From Molanna angustata (lineage: Eukaryota; Arthropoda; Insecta; Trichoptera; Molannidae), in NCBI GenBank assembly GCA_963576475.1, contig OY754984.1:18501215-18565214 (forward strand): a stretch of DNA of 64,000 nucleotides, written 5' to 3'. This document shows positions 52,751 through 63,255 of this stretch, piece by piece. The stretch's first letter is position 1, and each line of letters starts with the position of its first letter. Made by a program: the position numbers and the translations under genes. The notes under the pieces are model-generated. The model made no database searches, was not told the origin of the DNA, and worked only from the letters and a program-made list of their open reading frames with translations.

Positions 52751-55700
52751 CTTCAGAAACTGGTAAAATACCGAAATCGTTTAAAAAAACTCAGGTAATT
52801 TTATTTTGTGCTCATAATTTCAATTGTTATACTGTGGTAAAAAAATCTGGTGAGCCTATCACAACCTATTGTGCCTTTTTAACGTAAAATCAGTAGTTTT
52901 ATTAAACAGAACAATAATATGTGTTCATTAATATACTGCGTAACATTTTACTGCACGACAGAAACAAAGGATTTAACAGGAATTAATACTTGAACAGCGA
53001 GGTCTGGATGAACGGAATCACTCGAGCAGGTAACACATATATTACAAGCTAATATATTAAAAACATTTGTCTTATAATTTGTCAAAAATTAATTACAAGT
53101 GTACCCGCTCAAAAACGCTCAAAAACTCTCATACGCAAATTCCACCTAACTTAACATATTTACAATTGTTTAATATATAACTAATATGTACTTTATATAT
53201 TTTTTTTTCATGACTGACGAGACGCAAAAATAATCCAGACGGAACAATTTAAAAAGAAGCTGCCTGAAAAAAACCAAAAGTACCAGAAAATAAATAAATA
53301 CATACAAAGGACCAAGGTATAAAAATAAAAAGCAAAAAGCCAGAGAACCAAAACGCCGAATAGAGGTATAAAAATTATAATATTATTAAAAAAACCTAAA
53401 GTCATTCTAAAAGCCTAAAGTCATTATAAATATTTTATTTTGTTCATAATTGATAAAACTCAAAAAAAAAATTAAAAATAAATTTCTTAGAAATTCATAA
53501 AATATTTATTTTTGCTAAATATCGTAATACGTAAAAATTAAAAAAAATTATCAATAAAAAATAAATATTACATTCCTAAATAAAAATTATAATCATAAAA
53601 CCATTATCATAAAAACTAAAAATTAGAAACATATAGTTAAATAATTATTATATTCGTAAAACGCATATTTTTATGTAAAAATTCAGTAAACCAAATATAT
53701 TTAAGAATGTTACAACGCGCCGATCGGTAATAAAAAACGAAGTTAAATGAACTCCAAACAAAAGAATAGCCGTATGAACTCGAATAACCCATGAAACCAC
53801 GATAACGGTCAGGTCAATACCCCATTCACAAAAGTGAAAGTTACCGTGCATAATAATATTTAAACATCTTCGCCAATATAATAGTATACGTCGAAAAAAT
53901 AAAATACATTAAATATTTAAATAAATTAGATACATCGTTTCTAAACATAATTATAGGAATAAAACAATTGTATACAATTACAATTAAATAAAATAAAATA
54001 CGTACGCAAACGAACATTATAATATATTTTTAAAATATTTTTTCGAAATAATTTTTTGAAAATAAACTAAACTAATGCTTCTAAAACTATAATATTAAAA
54101 TATTATTCTAAAAAATAAACTCCAACAAGCATACGATACGGAAGTTTAAAACTATTACTATAATATAGAAAGCAAATTTAAACAATTACTAACTACAAAT
54201 AAACATTGTTTTTAAATACAATAGAAATAAATAAAAATAAAAAGCCGTGATACATTGAACAGCTACAAATAGCTAATGTTGAACAGCTACAATTAGCTAA
54301 ATACAAAATATTTTACTTTATTTTTTATAAAAAAACACTACAACTATAAAACCATGATCGAACAATAAAAATAATACGATACGATAGCGAATACGTTCCA
54401 GAATATAGAAACATTGAAACTATAATATACGGTAGTAAAAATACCTAACTATAATCAAACATTAAAACATTATTATATATTAACTATATAATACAGCAAC
54501 AAACTGGTACTATAAACTAAACTATATTATATTAACTATGTAATACTACAAAAAGTATTATAAAACATTAAAATTATAAAACATTGAAACATGGCATACA
54601 TAATAATAATAAATATTATAAACATACTCGTATATTAAATTAAAAAAAAACATTGTACAATACAATACGAAACAAACAAATAACATTATATGGCATTATA
54701 GTATAATACTTTAGCAACGAGTAAACAAATACTTATAAATCAAATCAAATGGAACTTGCAAATTATAACAAATACTTTATACCTATCAACCATCGCAAGT
54801 ACAAACATTTACATTGTATAATTCTATTGTATAATTTTAAAATTTCAAATTGAGCATCAAAGACATCAACAAGAATCATCTGGACGACTTCATACAGCAA
54901 CTAGCTGCCCCCGCATTCAACCGCATCACTACATAGAAGAAAAAATTATTTATGATGAATCACATCATCATCATCATCTGGACGACTTCATACAGAAACT
55001 AGCTGCCCCCGCATTCTACCGCATCACTACCGGGAAGAAATTAACTATGGAGGAACCACTGCATCTTCACATCATACCAGCATTCAACCGGAGCATCGCT
55101 GAGGATCATCATTGGTACCGCCAATACTCACTGCTCAACACCGCTGAAGAACCAGCAACGTTTGCCTTTTGAGAACATCTCCGTGCCAGCATCACACATA
55201 CACTTACTACAAGAGCACGCAAAGTCTTCCCCAAGTCATCGCCATCATTGCTCTGACGAGGAACGATTTTGTTGGACATACAACGTCTCTTCCTTCATGG
55301 CCTGCACGCAAGGAGCTAATGTCAACCTCCTTGCGACGCATGAAGAAACGAAGCTGCTCAACATTTACGTGTCACCGCCCTGAGGAGTTCACATCACATC
55401 CTCCGGTTTCACGAAATGTACCCAGGTTACACTGAAGTCCCATGCACTTCAAAGCCGTCAACATGGCGCACCGCAAATACCTACAGGTTACACTGAAGTC
55501 CCATGCACTTCAAAGCCGTCAACATGGCGCACCGCAAAACCTACAGGCTAAACTGGATATCGCCACATCCAAAGCTGTCACGCCTGACACGCCGCAAACC
55601 ACAAGACACCCCCGTGCTTCGCCCCATGCCGGCACACGCAGGGAGCTGTCGAATATTCATTTACAAGCATACACACGCTGAGCACACTGCAAACCATTTC

Positions 55701-56341
55701 GCCTAGCTGGATAAATACCTACTTCAGGAAGATATTCCCGACAAAGTCGAAGCATCCACGCATACAACTGCATCAATTTTCTACATACATAACACATCTA
55801 CTTCATCCTGAACAAAAAATAGAACTTCTACACTTCATAACAGAAAACTGGGGACCATTCACAATTAATGGTACACTACGAAGTCGCAATCAACAACACC
55901 CAACAAGCTATACCACTGAGGAACACATAAGGATGTCCAGCCAGCACACGCAGGACGACACTCCTCCATTCACCTCAATAGCAGAGCAACCACACGCCAT
56001 CACAAGAGCAGCAAATCATACCAGCAGCAGATATTTTTAAAAGATAAGTAACTTCATACTTTGTACAAAAACAAATTTATACTTATAATATGATTAACTT
56101 TATATATGTATAGATTAAGTTGTATTTAAATAATTACATTACTGTGTATTAGAAAAGACTACTTTTCGTATAGAAATTCATTACATAACATGTACATAGC
56201 GGTTCAAAAGAAAACCCTATGCAAAATAACATAACAAATCAAATGCTTTAAAAAAATTTTTTATCTTTCACAGAACGCAATGTAAGGACTTTGAACTTCG
56301 AGGAGGGGTCGTGTTTCGTCTAAGCGACTGCCAGCGGGGTC
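52751..56341 (+). other. internal region of the LTR element, non-coding
   Basis: 53.2-54.8 kb is A-rich with no frames of note. 54.87-56.04 kb is CA-rich and less AT-rich, with two direct copies of CATCTGGACGACTTCATACA (54877, 54976) and a tandem copy of CCATGCACTTCAAAGCCGTC (55439, 55500). Short frames at 55162-55706 overlap each other and show no gag or env motif. The last ~60 bases contain CGAGGAGGGG and CCAGCGGGGTC, possible remnants of a polypurine tract. Confidence 0.7.
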
Positions 56342-57006
56342 TGTGGCGATTGCGCCAATTGCGCCGCGCAGTGCTTCGCTGCGCTGAGTACTTCGGCAGG
56401 CGCCATCTTGCCCTGCGCCGTATTCACAGCCCGTCTCCTATTTAAGGGGAAGCACAGCGCGCCCAGACCATTCCGCTCATCCAGATCTCGAAGCTAGGCA
56501 TCACGCTGCCCGACCGCTCGTCGTCGTTCAAATCGTCCGCGTTTCAAATTTACATTTATATTCATTAAATAATAACTCGACATTTCTGTACCAAGTAATA
56601 TTAGTAAACATCAATTGTAATCATCATCTTGATAAATAAAAGAGTAAGTTAAATTTCCTGTTATATCTTTCAATCTGTCAACCATTCCTACCTGAGTAAT
56701 ATTTGATAATAATATTTAATCTATTGTATACGGTATCGCAATTGCTTGGTCGATCAATCTGTGGCTCAGCTGTCGGGACTATCCGAACAGACCGCCACCA
56801 GGTTCGAACCAAGCGGTTGAGATATCATTTGGGTTGTATGTAGCTAAAGGCGGACAAACAGGTAATACCTACACGTCCAACTGACCGACCTTACCACCTC
56901 AATTACAGGCTTGCATATCAGCTCCGGCTGGTATGCAATCGCTTCCAACCAAGTGACCACTCTGGCACTTTAGTAAGCTCTACATACCACAAATCTTCTA
57001 ACCCCA
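56342..57006 (+). repeat. 3' LTR
   Basis: Identical in layout to the 5' LTR for 599 bases (two mismatches near CAGCTCCGGCTGG), then 56 extra bases (GCTTCCAACCAAGTGACCAC ... CATACCACAAA) before TCTTCTAACCCCA. Upstream CGAGGAGGGG could be the polypurine tract, but it is about 30 bp from the LTR start. Confidence 0.92.
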
Positions 57007-57011
57007 AACCC
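57007..57011. repeat. LTR element target duplication, right (AACCC)
   Basis: Partner of 51961-51965; followed by CATACAAAAAAAATAGCG, the outer part of the host hairpin arm. Confidence 0.88.
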
Positions 57012-57035
57012 CATACAAAAAAAATAGCGATTGGT

Positions 57036-57309
57036 GATATCGTTAAGCCTTTTCGATTTGACTCAGGGGCATTGTCATGTAAATACATTTTCGAAAATAG
57101 CCTTTATATTTTTGGCGTATTTTTTCTGTAGTCATTCCATTATCAAATTTTTCTTCACTTGGAATTTGGCCGATTTCCTTGAACAAAGTACGGTGTCCAC
57201 TTATGTTCAACCTTGCGCTAGAAGTACGAAATCTAAGTGGGTAACAGAACAACGACTGGGTGGATGACGTTTGGAAAGGTTGAGGTGGACATTTTGGACG
57301 GTTGACAAA
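57036..57309. other. unassigned DNA
   Basis: Opposed frames of 69-78 codons overlap at 57031-57267; neither resembles a known family. Confidence 0.45.
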
Positions 57310-58560
57310 ATCTCTTTTTACTCCTCACTACCCCGAGGGGATATAGTGGAGAGTTATGAATTCGTAATTTTTAAAGTTATTTTATTATATTGCAGATTAC
57401 AGAAATTCTTTATATATGTAGATGCATAGCGAAGTAAATATGTATTGCTAAAAAAATATTTGTGGACCTACTTACTTTAATTCTTGTTTTTTTGCAGCAG
57501 ATTCTGTTATTTTTCACAGCAGTAACAAATTAGGTCCTTCTACCTTCCTTTTTCCTTCCCTTCCTTTTCCGTCAAAGGCAAATGTGTGAAATATATGAAT
57601 ATATGAAATAATTTTAAATAATATTTAAATATACATATATTTTGTTGTATTGTAGGTACATACTTCTTTTATTATTTAATGTACATCAATTGTGGACAAA
57701 AGTAATCAGTCTGTCATTTTTTCTGGTCATTTTATAAGACTGTATTTGTCCCTTAAATAAATAAATAAATAACAACTAAGATCATGCTGAGATTGTATTC
57801 TGAAAGTTTCATCACAATGTATCGGTGTGTGTGTGTGCTGTTTTTTTTTATTTTATCTTTCAGTTTTAATGACTTTTTTGATATAATATATAGATAGTCA
57901 ACCATCGAAACACTCAGAGTTTATCTGAGGTTCAGTATTTAGTAAGTTTACAATAAATATTACGATGCAGGTATGCACCTAGAGAACATAGCTGTCGTCA
58001 TCGGAGCTCTTCACGTACCTTTTCAAGTGGGTAAAATATTTTAGGCCTGTAGTGTATATATGTATGGGGTCACCATTCATGTCATTTAATATATTTGGTA
58101 GGAGATATTCCCATCTTCTCGTGCCATATGGATTATTGCATACAAAAAATATGTTTATTTTACTTTATCGTTAAAAACTAAAGTACTGATTCGATTATTT
58201 TCAAACTATGCAAATTTGTGTATCTAATACTCGCTTAGACCCCATTAGATATTGAAGGATATCTATATCTAATCAATGCTTCTCAACATTTTCAGCTGCC
58301 AAATATTACAAAAAGACCCCAAGCTCAGGAAACTTTGTCATTTTTATTTTCAAATTGCTAAAAAGGTATATCACTTTCATAAATTGGCATTGAGGAATTA
58401 TAAAGAATTTTGTTATAAAATTTTTGAATCAAAAATAATTTAACAAACTCATTTCACGAAAATGCTGAAATATTCCATGATTCCATACAAAATTTGATTA
58501 CTTTGTAGAGTGACTTGGAAGAGAGGAATATAGCGTTGACCACAAACTATACTTTTTTTT
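57310..58560 (+). repeat. dispersed repeat R with an inserted LINE tail
   Basis: TTTTACTCCTCACTACCCCG, GGGATATAGTGGAGAGTTAT, then after an insertion ATCATGCTGAGATTGTATTC, TTTCATCACAATGTATCGGT, CTCGCTTAGACCCCATTAGA, AACAAACTCATTTCACGAAA and AGCGTTGACCACAAACTATA. The order matches 48935-49550 read in reverse complement. Confidence 0.85.
57411..57775 (+). mobile_element. Jockey/CR1-like LINE 3'UTR insertion
   Basis: Extra relative to the other R copies. Begins near GTAGATGCATAGCGAAGTAA, which matches the sequence behind the coding end at 28.16 kb, and ends in CTTAAATAAATAAATAAATA, the TAAA-type tail of this LINE group. Target duplication not clear. Confidence 0.68.
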
Positions 58561-58857
58561 TCTTTGATGGTGAATTTATTTGCGGCCAAAAAGTAATCAG
58601 AGATAAGAGAGTAGGTAGGGGATGGATAGAGACTGGGTTGATTCATGGGTCAATCATCCAATTACCTCCCAGTGGTCAGTATTATTGATTGCTCACACAT
58701 ATTTGTACACGGGCGACAATTAGCTCGAAGTCGGAATTAATGCAATGCAATATAGATGAGACGAATATGAGGTAAAATAATTTATGATTCCGTATAGGAC
58801 GATCGTTTTGCCTTATAAGTCCCATTTCGACTTGACAAGGTGGTTTTTTTTAAAGAA
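58561..58857. other. unassigned DNA
   Basis: No gene or repeat recognised. Confidence 0.4.
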
Positions 58858-59085
58858 TTAATATATCCTTGTATCAAATATTATTTTAAACAAATTTTTA
58901 ACATCTCATTAGAGACGAAGTTGGAATATTATAGATGAACCAGGAACTCGAGGCACCTACGACTGGTTTACGTGATCACTTTATGCGCTTGCGCGAAGTT
59001 CACCAATTATGACTTCTTATTGAGTTTCCTTATTGATGTAATTTTGAAAGTTCTATATATTTTATTATATGATATAATAAAATAT
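58858..59085 (+). repeat. foldback element left-arm fragment
   Basis: TCATTAGAGACGAAGTTGGA, GGCACCTACGACTGGTTTAC, GTGATCACTTTATGCGCTTG and TAATTTTGAAAGTTCTATAT follow the left arm of 39646-40286. The middle of the same element reappears at 61360-61485, so the RTE cluster probably inserted into this foldback copy. Confidence 0.82.
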
Positions 59086-59196
59086 GATATGGTTTGTGTT
59101 GTATTAACTGTGGAAAACTTTACTTACTTGGGATCGATTGTGACTAATGTAAATGACACATCCACTGAAATTAAGCGAAGGATATATACTGCAAAC

Positions 59197-59203
59197 AGAT
59201 GCT
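59197..59203. repeat. target duplication AGATGCT, left
   Basis: Repeated at 60444-60450. Joining across them gives TANRC-FFGLR in frame, as expected for RTE. Confidence 0.85.
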
Positions 59204-59868
59204 ATCACTTGTGAGGAGCATTTTAGAATATAATTCAACAATTTGGTCTCCATATTATAGTAATCAGATTCAACTAATTGAAAAAGTACAACGAAAATTT
59301 CTTAGGTATATAAATTTTAAATTGAATATACGCAGATAACAAATGGATTACAATATCATTATGCATTGGACTGATTTAACTAAGTTATCTGACCGTAGAA
59401 TAATTTTTGATTTAATTACATTACACAAAATGGTACATTCAAGTTTTGACAGCCCTGCTCTTATTGAACAAATTGTATATCATGCCCCAGTACGTTCTAA
59501 CAGGCAAACGGTACCTTTTTACTATTCTAACGCACGTACACTACAACAATATTATTCGCCAATAGCAAGGCTTCATTATTTGGGTAATACATACTCTAGT
59601 CTAGGCGATATTTATTACTTGTCATTGTCAAAATATAAAAACTTATTGCATCAATATTTCTTGAAGCAAAATGTCAATTTTATTTTGTTTTGATGTGTTA
59701 TTATTGTTTTATTTACTTTTTATTTTGAATTTATGGTATATTTTATGGGACTCTCTTTTAATTTTTTCTCTTTTTCTATCTCTCTTGTAATCCATCTTTA
59801 CGTTACTTTGTTGTTAAATGGTTATTTATATTCTTTTTTTTTAATTATTTATATAATTTTGTTTCTGC

Positions 59869-59878
59869 ATCTATAATA
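59869..59878. repeat. 10-bp target duplication ATCTATAATA, left
   Basis: Exact repeat at 60181-60190, bounding SINE-like element D. Confidence 0.93.
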
Positions 59879-60180
59879 GCGCGCTGTGAGGCACCGGCTT
59901 AGAATAGTGCTTCCACTCTTTTCTATTATTGTTTTCGAGTGTCCCGTAAGAGCCGGGTAATCGAAAATACATCAGGCAACAATAACATCTGACATAGTTC
60001 AGCAATGAGGTTCACCACCCATTCTGAATGTAGTGCCTTTTAGGTGAGACGAGACTGGTGTGTGGACATACACAGATGTGTTGTGCTCCCTTTTATAAGG
60101 CAATGCACACCCCCACACCTTTCGCTGGTTACCCCACATTGTGGGATATGCCGTGATGGTATGAATGAATGAATGAATGA
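59879..60180 (+). mobile_element. SINE-like element D, complete copy (302 bp)
   Basis: Starts GCGCGCTGTGAGGCACCGGC, includes TGCTTCCACTCTTTTCTATT, GTAAGAGCCGGGTAATCGAA, TGAGGTTCACCACCCATTCT, GGTGAGACGAGACTGGTGTG and CTTTTATAAGGCAATGCACA, and ends ATGCCGTGATGGTATG-(AATG)n. No frame and no clear tRNA head. The 10-bp target duplication proves retroposition-like insertion as a unit. The 3' end equals that of the RTE family at 11.9, 15.2 and 61.0 kb, so that RTE probably mobilises it. Relatives: 61709-62079 (+), 36366-36642 (-), 30335-30450 (+). Confidence 0.92.
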
Positions 60181-60190
60181 ATCTATAATA
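60181..60190. repeat. 10-bp target duplication ATCTATAATA, right
   Basis: Partner of 59869-59878. Confidence 0.93.
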
Positions 60191-60443
60191 TTTTGTGTAT
60201 TGTATATTGTATGGATGTATACATATTTTTAGGCATCTCTTTTTTATATTATGTTTCATGGCTTATTTTCCAACTGCTTTTTATGCTTCATTCTTTTTTT
60301 AATGTTCGTACATATTATATACATCTCTTTTTGTTTTCAGTTTATAATATTATTGTATGTATTAAACGTATTTGTACTATTTTATTTTGTATGTAATTGT
60401 AAAAGACTATTTAGCCGTTGATGGAAGTAATAAATAAATAAAT

Positions 60444-60450
60444 AGATGCT
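60444..60450. repeat. target duplication AGATGCT, right
   Basis: Partner of 59197-59203. Confidence 0.85.
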
Positions 60451-60697
60451 TCTTTGGTCTGAGAAGACATCTGGCATCTCGGCTGATGTATAGAAAAACC
60501 AAAGTCACAATCTAAAAAAAAGTTGCTACGCCCCGTACTAACTTATGGTTCTGAATGCTGGGTATTGAGTAAAGATGAATTGTCTTTACTAGTGTTCGAG
60601 AGAAAAATAATCAGAAGGATATTCGGACCTGTGCAGGTAAACGGAGCTTGGTGAATACGACACAATGATGAGATCTACAATATTTATAATGAGCCCA

Positions 60698-60708
60698 ACA
60701 TTATAAAG
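60698..60708. repeat. 11-bp target duplication ACATTATAAAG, left
   Basis: Exact repeat at 61049-61059. Joining restores NEPNIIK-VIKMGRLRW in frame. Confidence 0.95.
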
Positions 60709-61048
60709 TAAGATTATATTTTCATCGTAAGTAAGATGAAAATAAATGCCCTAAGGTGGTTCGGCCACATAGAAAGAATGAGTGATGACCGTCTGACAAA
60801 AAAAGTATACATGGCTGATAAAAGAGGAAAGAAAAGTAGAGGTCGGCCAAGAAAGAGTTGGCACGATCACATAAATGGGATTTTGAAAGATGGAGATGTT
60901 AGAAGTAAGAATAATAGAAGAGCGTGTATGAGACGATGTATGGACGTGAATGAAGCGAGGAATGTATGTCAAGAGAGAGGAGTCTGGCGTTCGGTTCTCT
61001 CTGCCTACCCCAAATAGGGAAATGGCGTGATGGTATGGTATGGTGGTG
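60709..61048 (+). mobile_element. RTE-type LINE C-terminal fragment inserted in the older RTE
   Basis: A 340-bp insertion whose frame (60736-61017) reads MKINALRWFGHIERMSDDRL, SRGRPRKSWHDHINGILKDG, RRACMRRCMDVNEARNVCQE and GVWRSVLSAYPK-stop, then CGTGATGGTATGG and a short (TATGG) repeat. An intact C-terminal frame with an exact 11-bp target duplication marks this as one of the youngest insertions here. Same family as 11850-12150 and 15207-15660, different from its host RTE. Confidence 0.95.
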
Positions 61049-61059
61049 ACATTATAAAG
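61049..61059. repeat. 11-bp target duplication ACATTATAAAG, right
   Basis: Partner of 60698-60708. Confidence 0.95.
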
Positions 61060-61359
61060 GTGATTAAAATGGGGAGGCTGCGATGGGCAGGACACGTGGA
61101 AAGAATGGGCGATGACAGAGTGCCAAAAAGGGTCTTGCACACAAAGCCACAAGGTAGACAAAACGTTGGTAGACCCAAGCTCTGATGGCTGGATGGCGTG
61201 CAGCGGGATGTGGAGGCTGTTGGTGTAAGGGACTGGAGGGGAGCATGTCAGGATAGAGGGAGATGGCGAGGAATGCTGGAGGAGGCCAAGGCCCGCAATG
61301 GGCTGTGGAGCCATTGATGATGATGATGATGATGTGTTGCATTACATCCCCCTGCTAAC

Positions 61360-61485
61360 GAACTGAAATAAAATTTTACTATTTTTAATAATGAGAAAAA
61401 GATCGTTTGAAAATAAGACGTTTTTACTATCGCCACCTATGAATTAACGAAGTAACCTTTTTGTAACGCCATATGTTGAGAAGTT
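61360..61485 (+). repeat. foldback element, loop-region fragment
   Basis: TTTGAAAATAAGACGTTTTT, ACTATCGCCACCTATGAATT and TGTAACGCCATATGTTGAGA correspond to the inner arm and loop of 39646-40286 and would continue the left arm at 58858-59085 if the RTE cluster is removed. Confidence 0.72.
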
Positions 61486-62260
61486 GTTTTTTACTCCTCA
61501 CTAGCCCAAGAGGATATAGTGGGGAGTAAGGATTTCGCATCTTTTCGCAATATATCATGCTGAGATCGTATACTGAAAGTTTCATCACAATGTATCTGTG
61601 TGTGTGCTGCGTGCTGTGTGATATGGACGGCGTATTTATTTTAGTTTATCGATTATAGACGACACATTCGAATCTTTTCAAATTTGTGTATATATTTGTA
61701 TTTGAATAGTGCTTCCACTCTTTTCTATTACTGTTTTCGAGTGTCCCGTAAGAGCCGGGTAATCGAAAATACAACAGGCAACAATAACATCTGACATAGT
61801 TCAGCAATGAGGTTCACCATCACACATTCTGAATGTAGTGTTTCGGGTGTCTCGTAAGAGCCGGGTAATAGAAAATACAACAGGCAACAATAACATCTGA
61901 CATAGTTCAGCAATGAGGTTCACCACCCATTCTGAATGTAGTGCCTTTTTAGGTGAGACGAGACTGGTGTGTGGGTATACACATATGTGTTGTGCTCCCT
62001 TTTATAAGGCAATGCACACCCGCACACCTTTCGCTGGTAACCCCACATTGTGGGATATGCCGTGATGGTATGAATGAAACTCACTTAGACCCTGAATTAG
62101 ATATCTGAACAGTGCTTCTCATTTTTGTTCACTATTAACTATTTCAATGTGACCCCAAGCTCAGGAAATTTAAAAATTGAAATTTTTATTTTCAAATTGG
62201 TAAAAAGGCACATCACTCTCATAAAATGGCATTGAAGAATTTTCAAGTTTTCATAATAAA
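61486..62260 (+). repeat. dispersed repeat R, split by SINE-like element D
   Basis: 61490-61708: TTTTTACTCCTCACTAGCCC, GATATAGTGGGGAGTAAGGA, TTTCATCACAATGTATCTGT, ATGGACGGCGTATTTATTTT. 62080-62260: ACTCACTTAGACCCTGAATT, GAACAGTGCTTCTCATTTTT, GGCACATCACTCTCATAAAA. Colinear with the copy at 57310 once the insert is removed. Confidence 0.85.
61709..62079 (+). mobile_element. SINE-like element D with internal duplication
   Basis: GTGCTTCCACTCTTTTCTAT ... CCGTGATGGTATGAATGAA as in 59879-60180, but lacking the first ~25 bases. A stretch of about 110 bp (GTAAGAGCCGGGTAATCGAA to CATTCTGAATGTAGTG) is present twice in tandem. Confidence 0.9.
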
Positions 62261-62261
62261 A

Positions 62262-62362
62262 TATTTAAATAATAAAATATTTAAATAATAAAATATTTAT
62301 ATCATAAAATATTTAAATAATAAAATATTTAAATAATAAAATATTTAAATAATAAAATAATT
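62262..62362 (+). repeat. ~16-bp AT-rich tandem repeat
   Basis: About six units of AATAAAATATTTAAAT at the end of repeat R. Confidence 0.88.
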
Positions 62363-63255
62363 GTTCACAACCCACTCGTTTTATGCCATGTTTAAATTAT
62401 TTTATGTTCAACTTGTCAAATCCAAGCTGCCACTTTTTCATTTGTGCGAATTAACCAAATAAAATAAACTAGGAATCGAACCCGGGACCCATTACTGGCC
62501 TTAATCGTGTAATTTTATTTGTTTGTGAACATTTTCAAAACTCAGGTGCAGGAAATGTTGGGTTTACTTTATTAGATCAATGGGAATCCCCGCGAGTAGA
62601 CAAATTGAAAGAATTGCAAAAAGGCTTTTAGTCTCCCCGTCAGTGAAAAATTAACCCCCTCTCCCGGAGAGTATTTCTTCCTCCCCCTGATCTTGCGACA
62701 CTCGCAGGGCTGGATTTACCACAAGGCTAATTAGGCTTCAGCCTAGGGTCTCTCTCAATCTAGAGAGGCCTTCAACCGAGATGTATGAAATTAAAAAACC
62801 ATCTAGAAAAGTAAAAAAAAATAATACTTCCTTTTCAAATTTAAAACAAAATAAAATCGTGTGCGAAATTCCAGTAGAGACAGACAGACAAGTGAAATTA
62901 AAGAAAACTGATCTAATAACGATATAACTAACTCCTGAATACTATGCAACATGTATAGCAGTCGAAATTCAAGTTCAAAAATACATAATTTATTGTTCAA
63001 TTTTATCATATTATTATTTATTTATTTTTTAAAGACACCAACAGAACATTGAAATATACACACACAAGTTAACACATGATACAAACACATAAGGTCTCCA
63101 ATGCTCCAATGACAGGCGTCTGTCACATACTACTAAACATTAATTTAAATAAAAAAAAACAATCATCGCTTAAAACGTACTTACATAAGATGTGCAGTAA
63201 AATAACACTGGTAACGGTGATAAAACAGAAACCTTTAATAAGGAGATTATACAAT
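62363..63255. other. unassigned DNA
   Basis: A lone B-box-like GGGTTCGATTCCTAG in reverse near 62470-62485 could be a decayed SINE head, but no A box or known body follows. 62620-62760 is locally GC-richer without a frame. Confidence 0.4.

Larger units (their letters stand above)
51966..57006 (+). mobile_element. non-autonomous LTR retrotransposon (no coding capacity)
   Basis: 5.04 kb: 5' LTR 51966-52574, internal 52575-56341, 3' LTR 56342-57006, flanked by AACCC. LTRs begin TGTGGCGATTG and end in CCCCA. Over their first 599 bases the two LTRs align without gaps and I see two mismatches, so insertion is recent. The internal 3.77 kb has no gag, protease, RT or integrase signature and no frame above about 90 codons; it is A-rich. 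This fits a LARD-like non-autonomous element using proteins of a related autonomous element. Superfamily cannot be stated; the TGG-type primer site and 5-bp duplication fit BEL/Pao or Gypsy. Confidence 0.92.
59204..60443 (+). mobile_element. Jockey/CR1-like LINE, 5'-truncated, inserted in the RTE
   Basis: Coding starts SLVRSILEYNSTIWSPYYSN, IEKVQRKFLRYINF, then after one stop near 59337 LSDRRIIFDLITLHKMVHSS, YHAPVRSNRQTVPFYYSNAR and ends QYFLKQNVNFILF-stop at 59693. So the last ~160 codons of the ORF. A T-rich 3'UTR of about 450 bp (itself carrying a SINE-like insertion) ends in (AAAT)n at 60443. Without the SINE the element is about 930 bp. Same subfamily as 47240-47700. Confidence 0.9.
59086..61335 (+). 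pseudogene. RTE-type LINE interrupted twice
   Basis: The coding pieces join as follows. 59110-59203: VENFTYLGSIVTNVNDTSTE, IKRRIYTANRC. 60451-60697: FFGLRRHLASRLMYRKTK, then after a stop and frameshift LLRPVLTYGSECWVLSKDEL, RIFGPVQVNGAW, another stop and NDEIYNIYNEPN. 61060-61316: VIKMGRLRWAGHVERMGDDR, NVGRPKL, DVEAVGVRDWRGACQDRGRW, EEAKARNGLWSH-stop, then (GAT)n. This is RT C-terminus and tail of an RTE protein. Lesions: two in-frame stops (one likely CGA to TGA), one frameshift, a stop in GRPKL-W. Insertions: a Jockey LINE (59204-60443) and another RTE tail (60709-61048). RT core and endonuclease are missing. Confidence 0.92.

Noticed and set aside
55162..55706. gag- or env-like coding region within the LTR element
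   Set aside because: Several overlapping short frames, no Cys knuckle, protease or RT motif, and internal tandem duplication.
60751..61314. 187-codon minus-strand frame
   Set aside because: Antisense to two RTE C-terminal coding segments, which have clear family motifs on the plus strand.
62466..62490. SINE head from a lone B box
   Set aside because: No A box at the right distance and no similarity to SINE families A, B or C.
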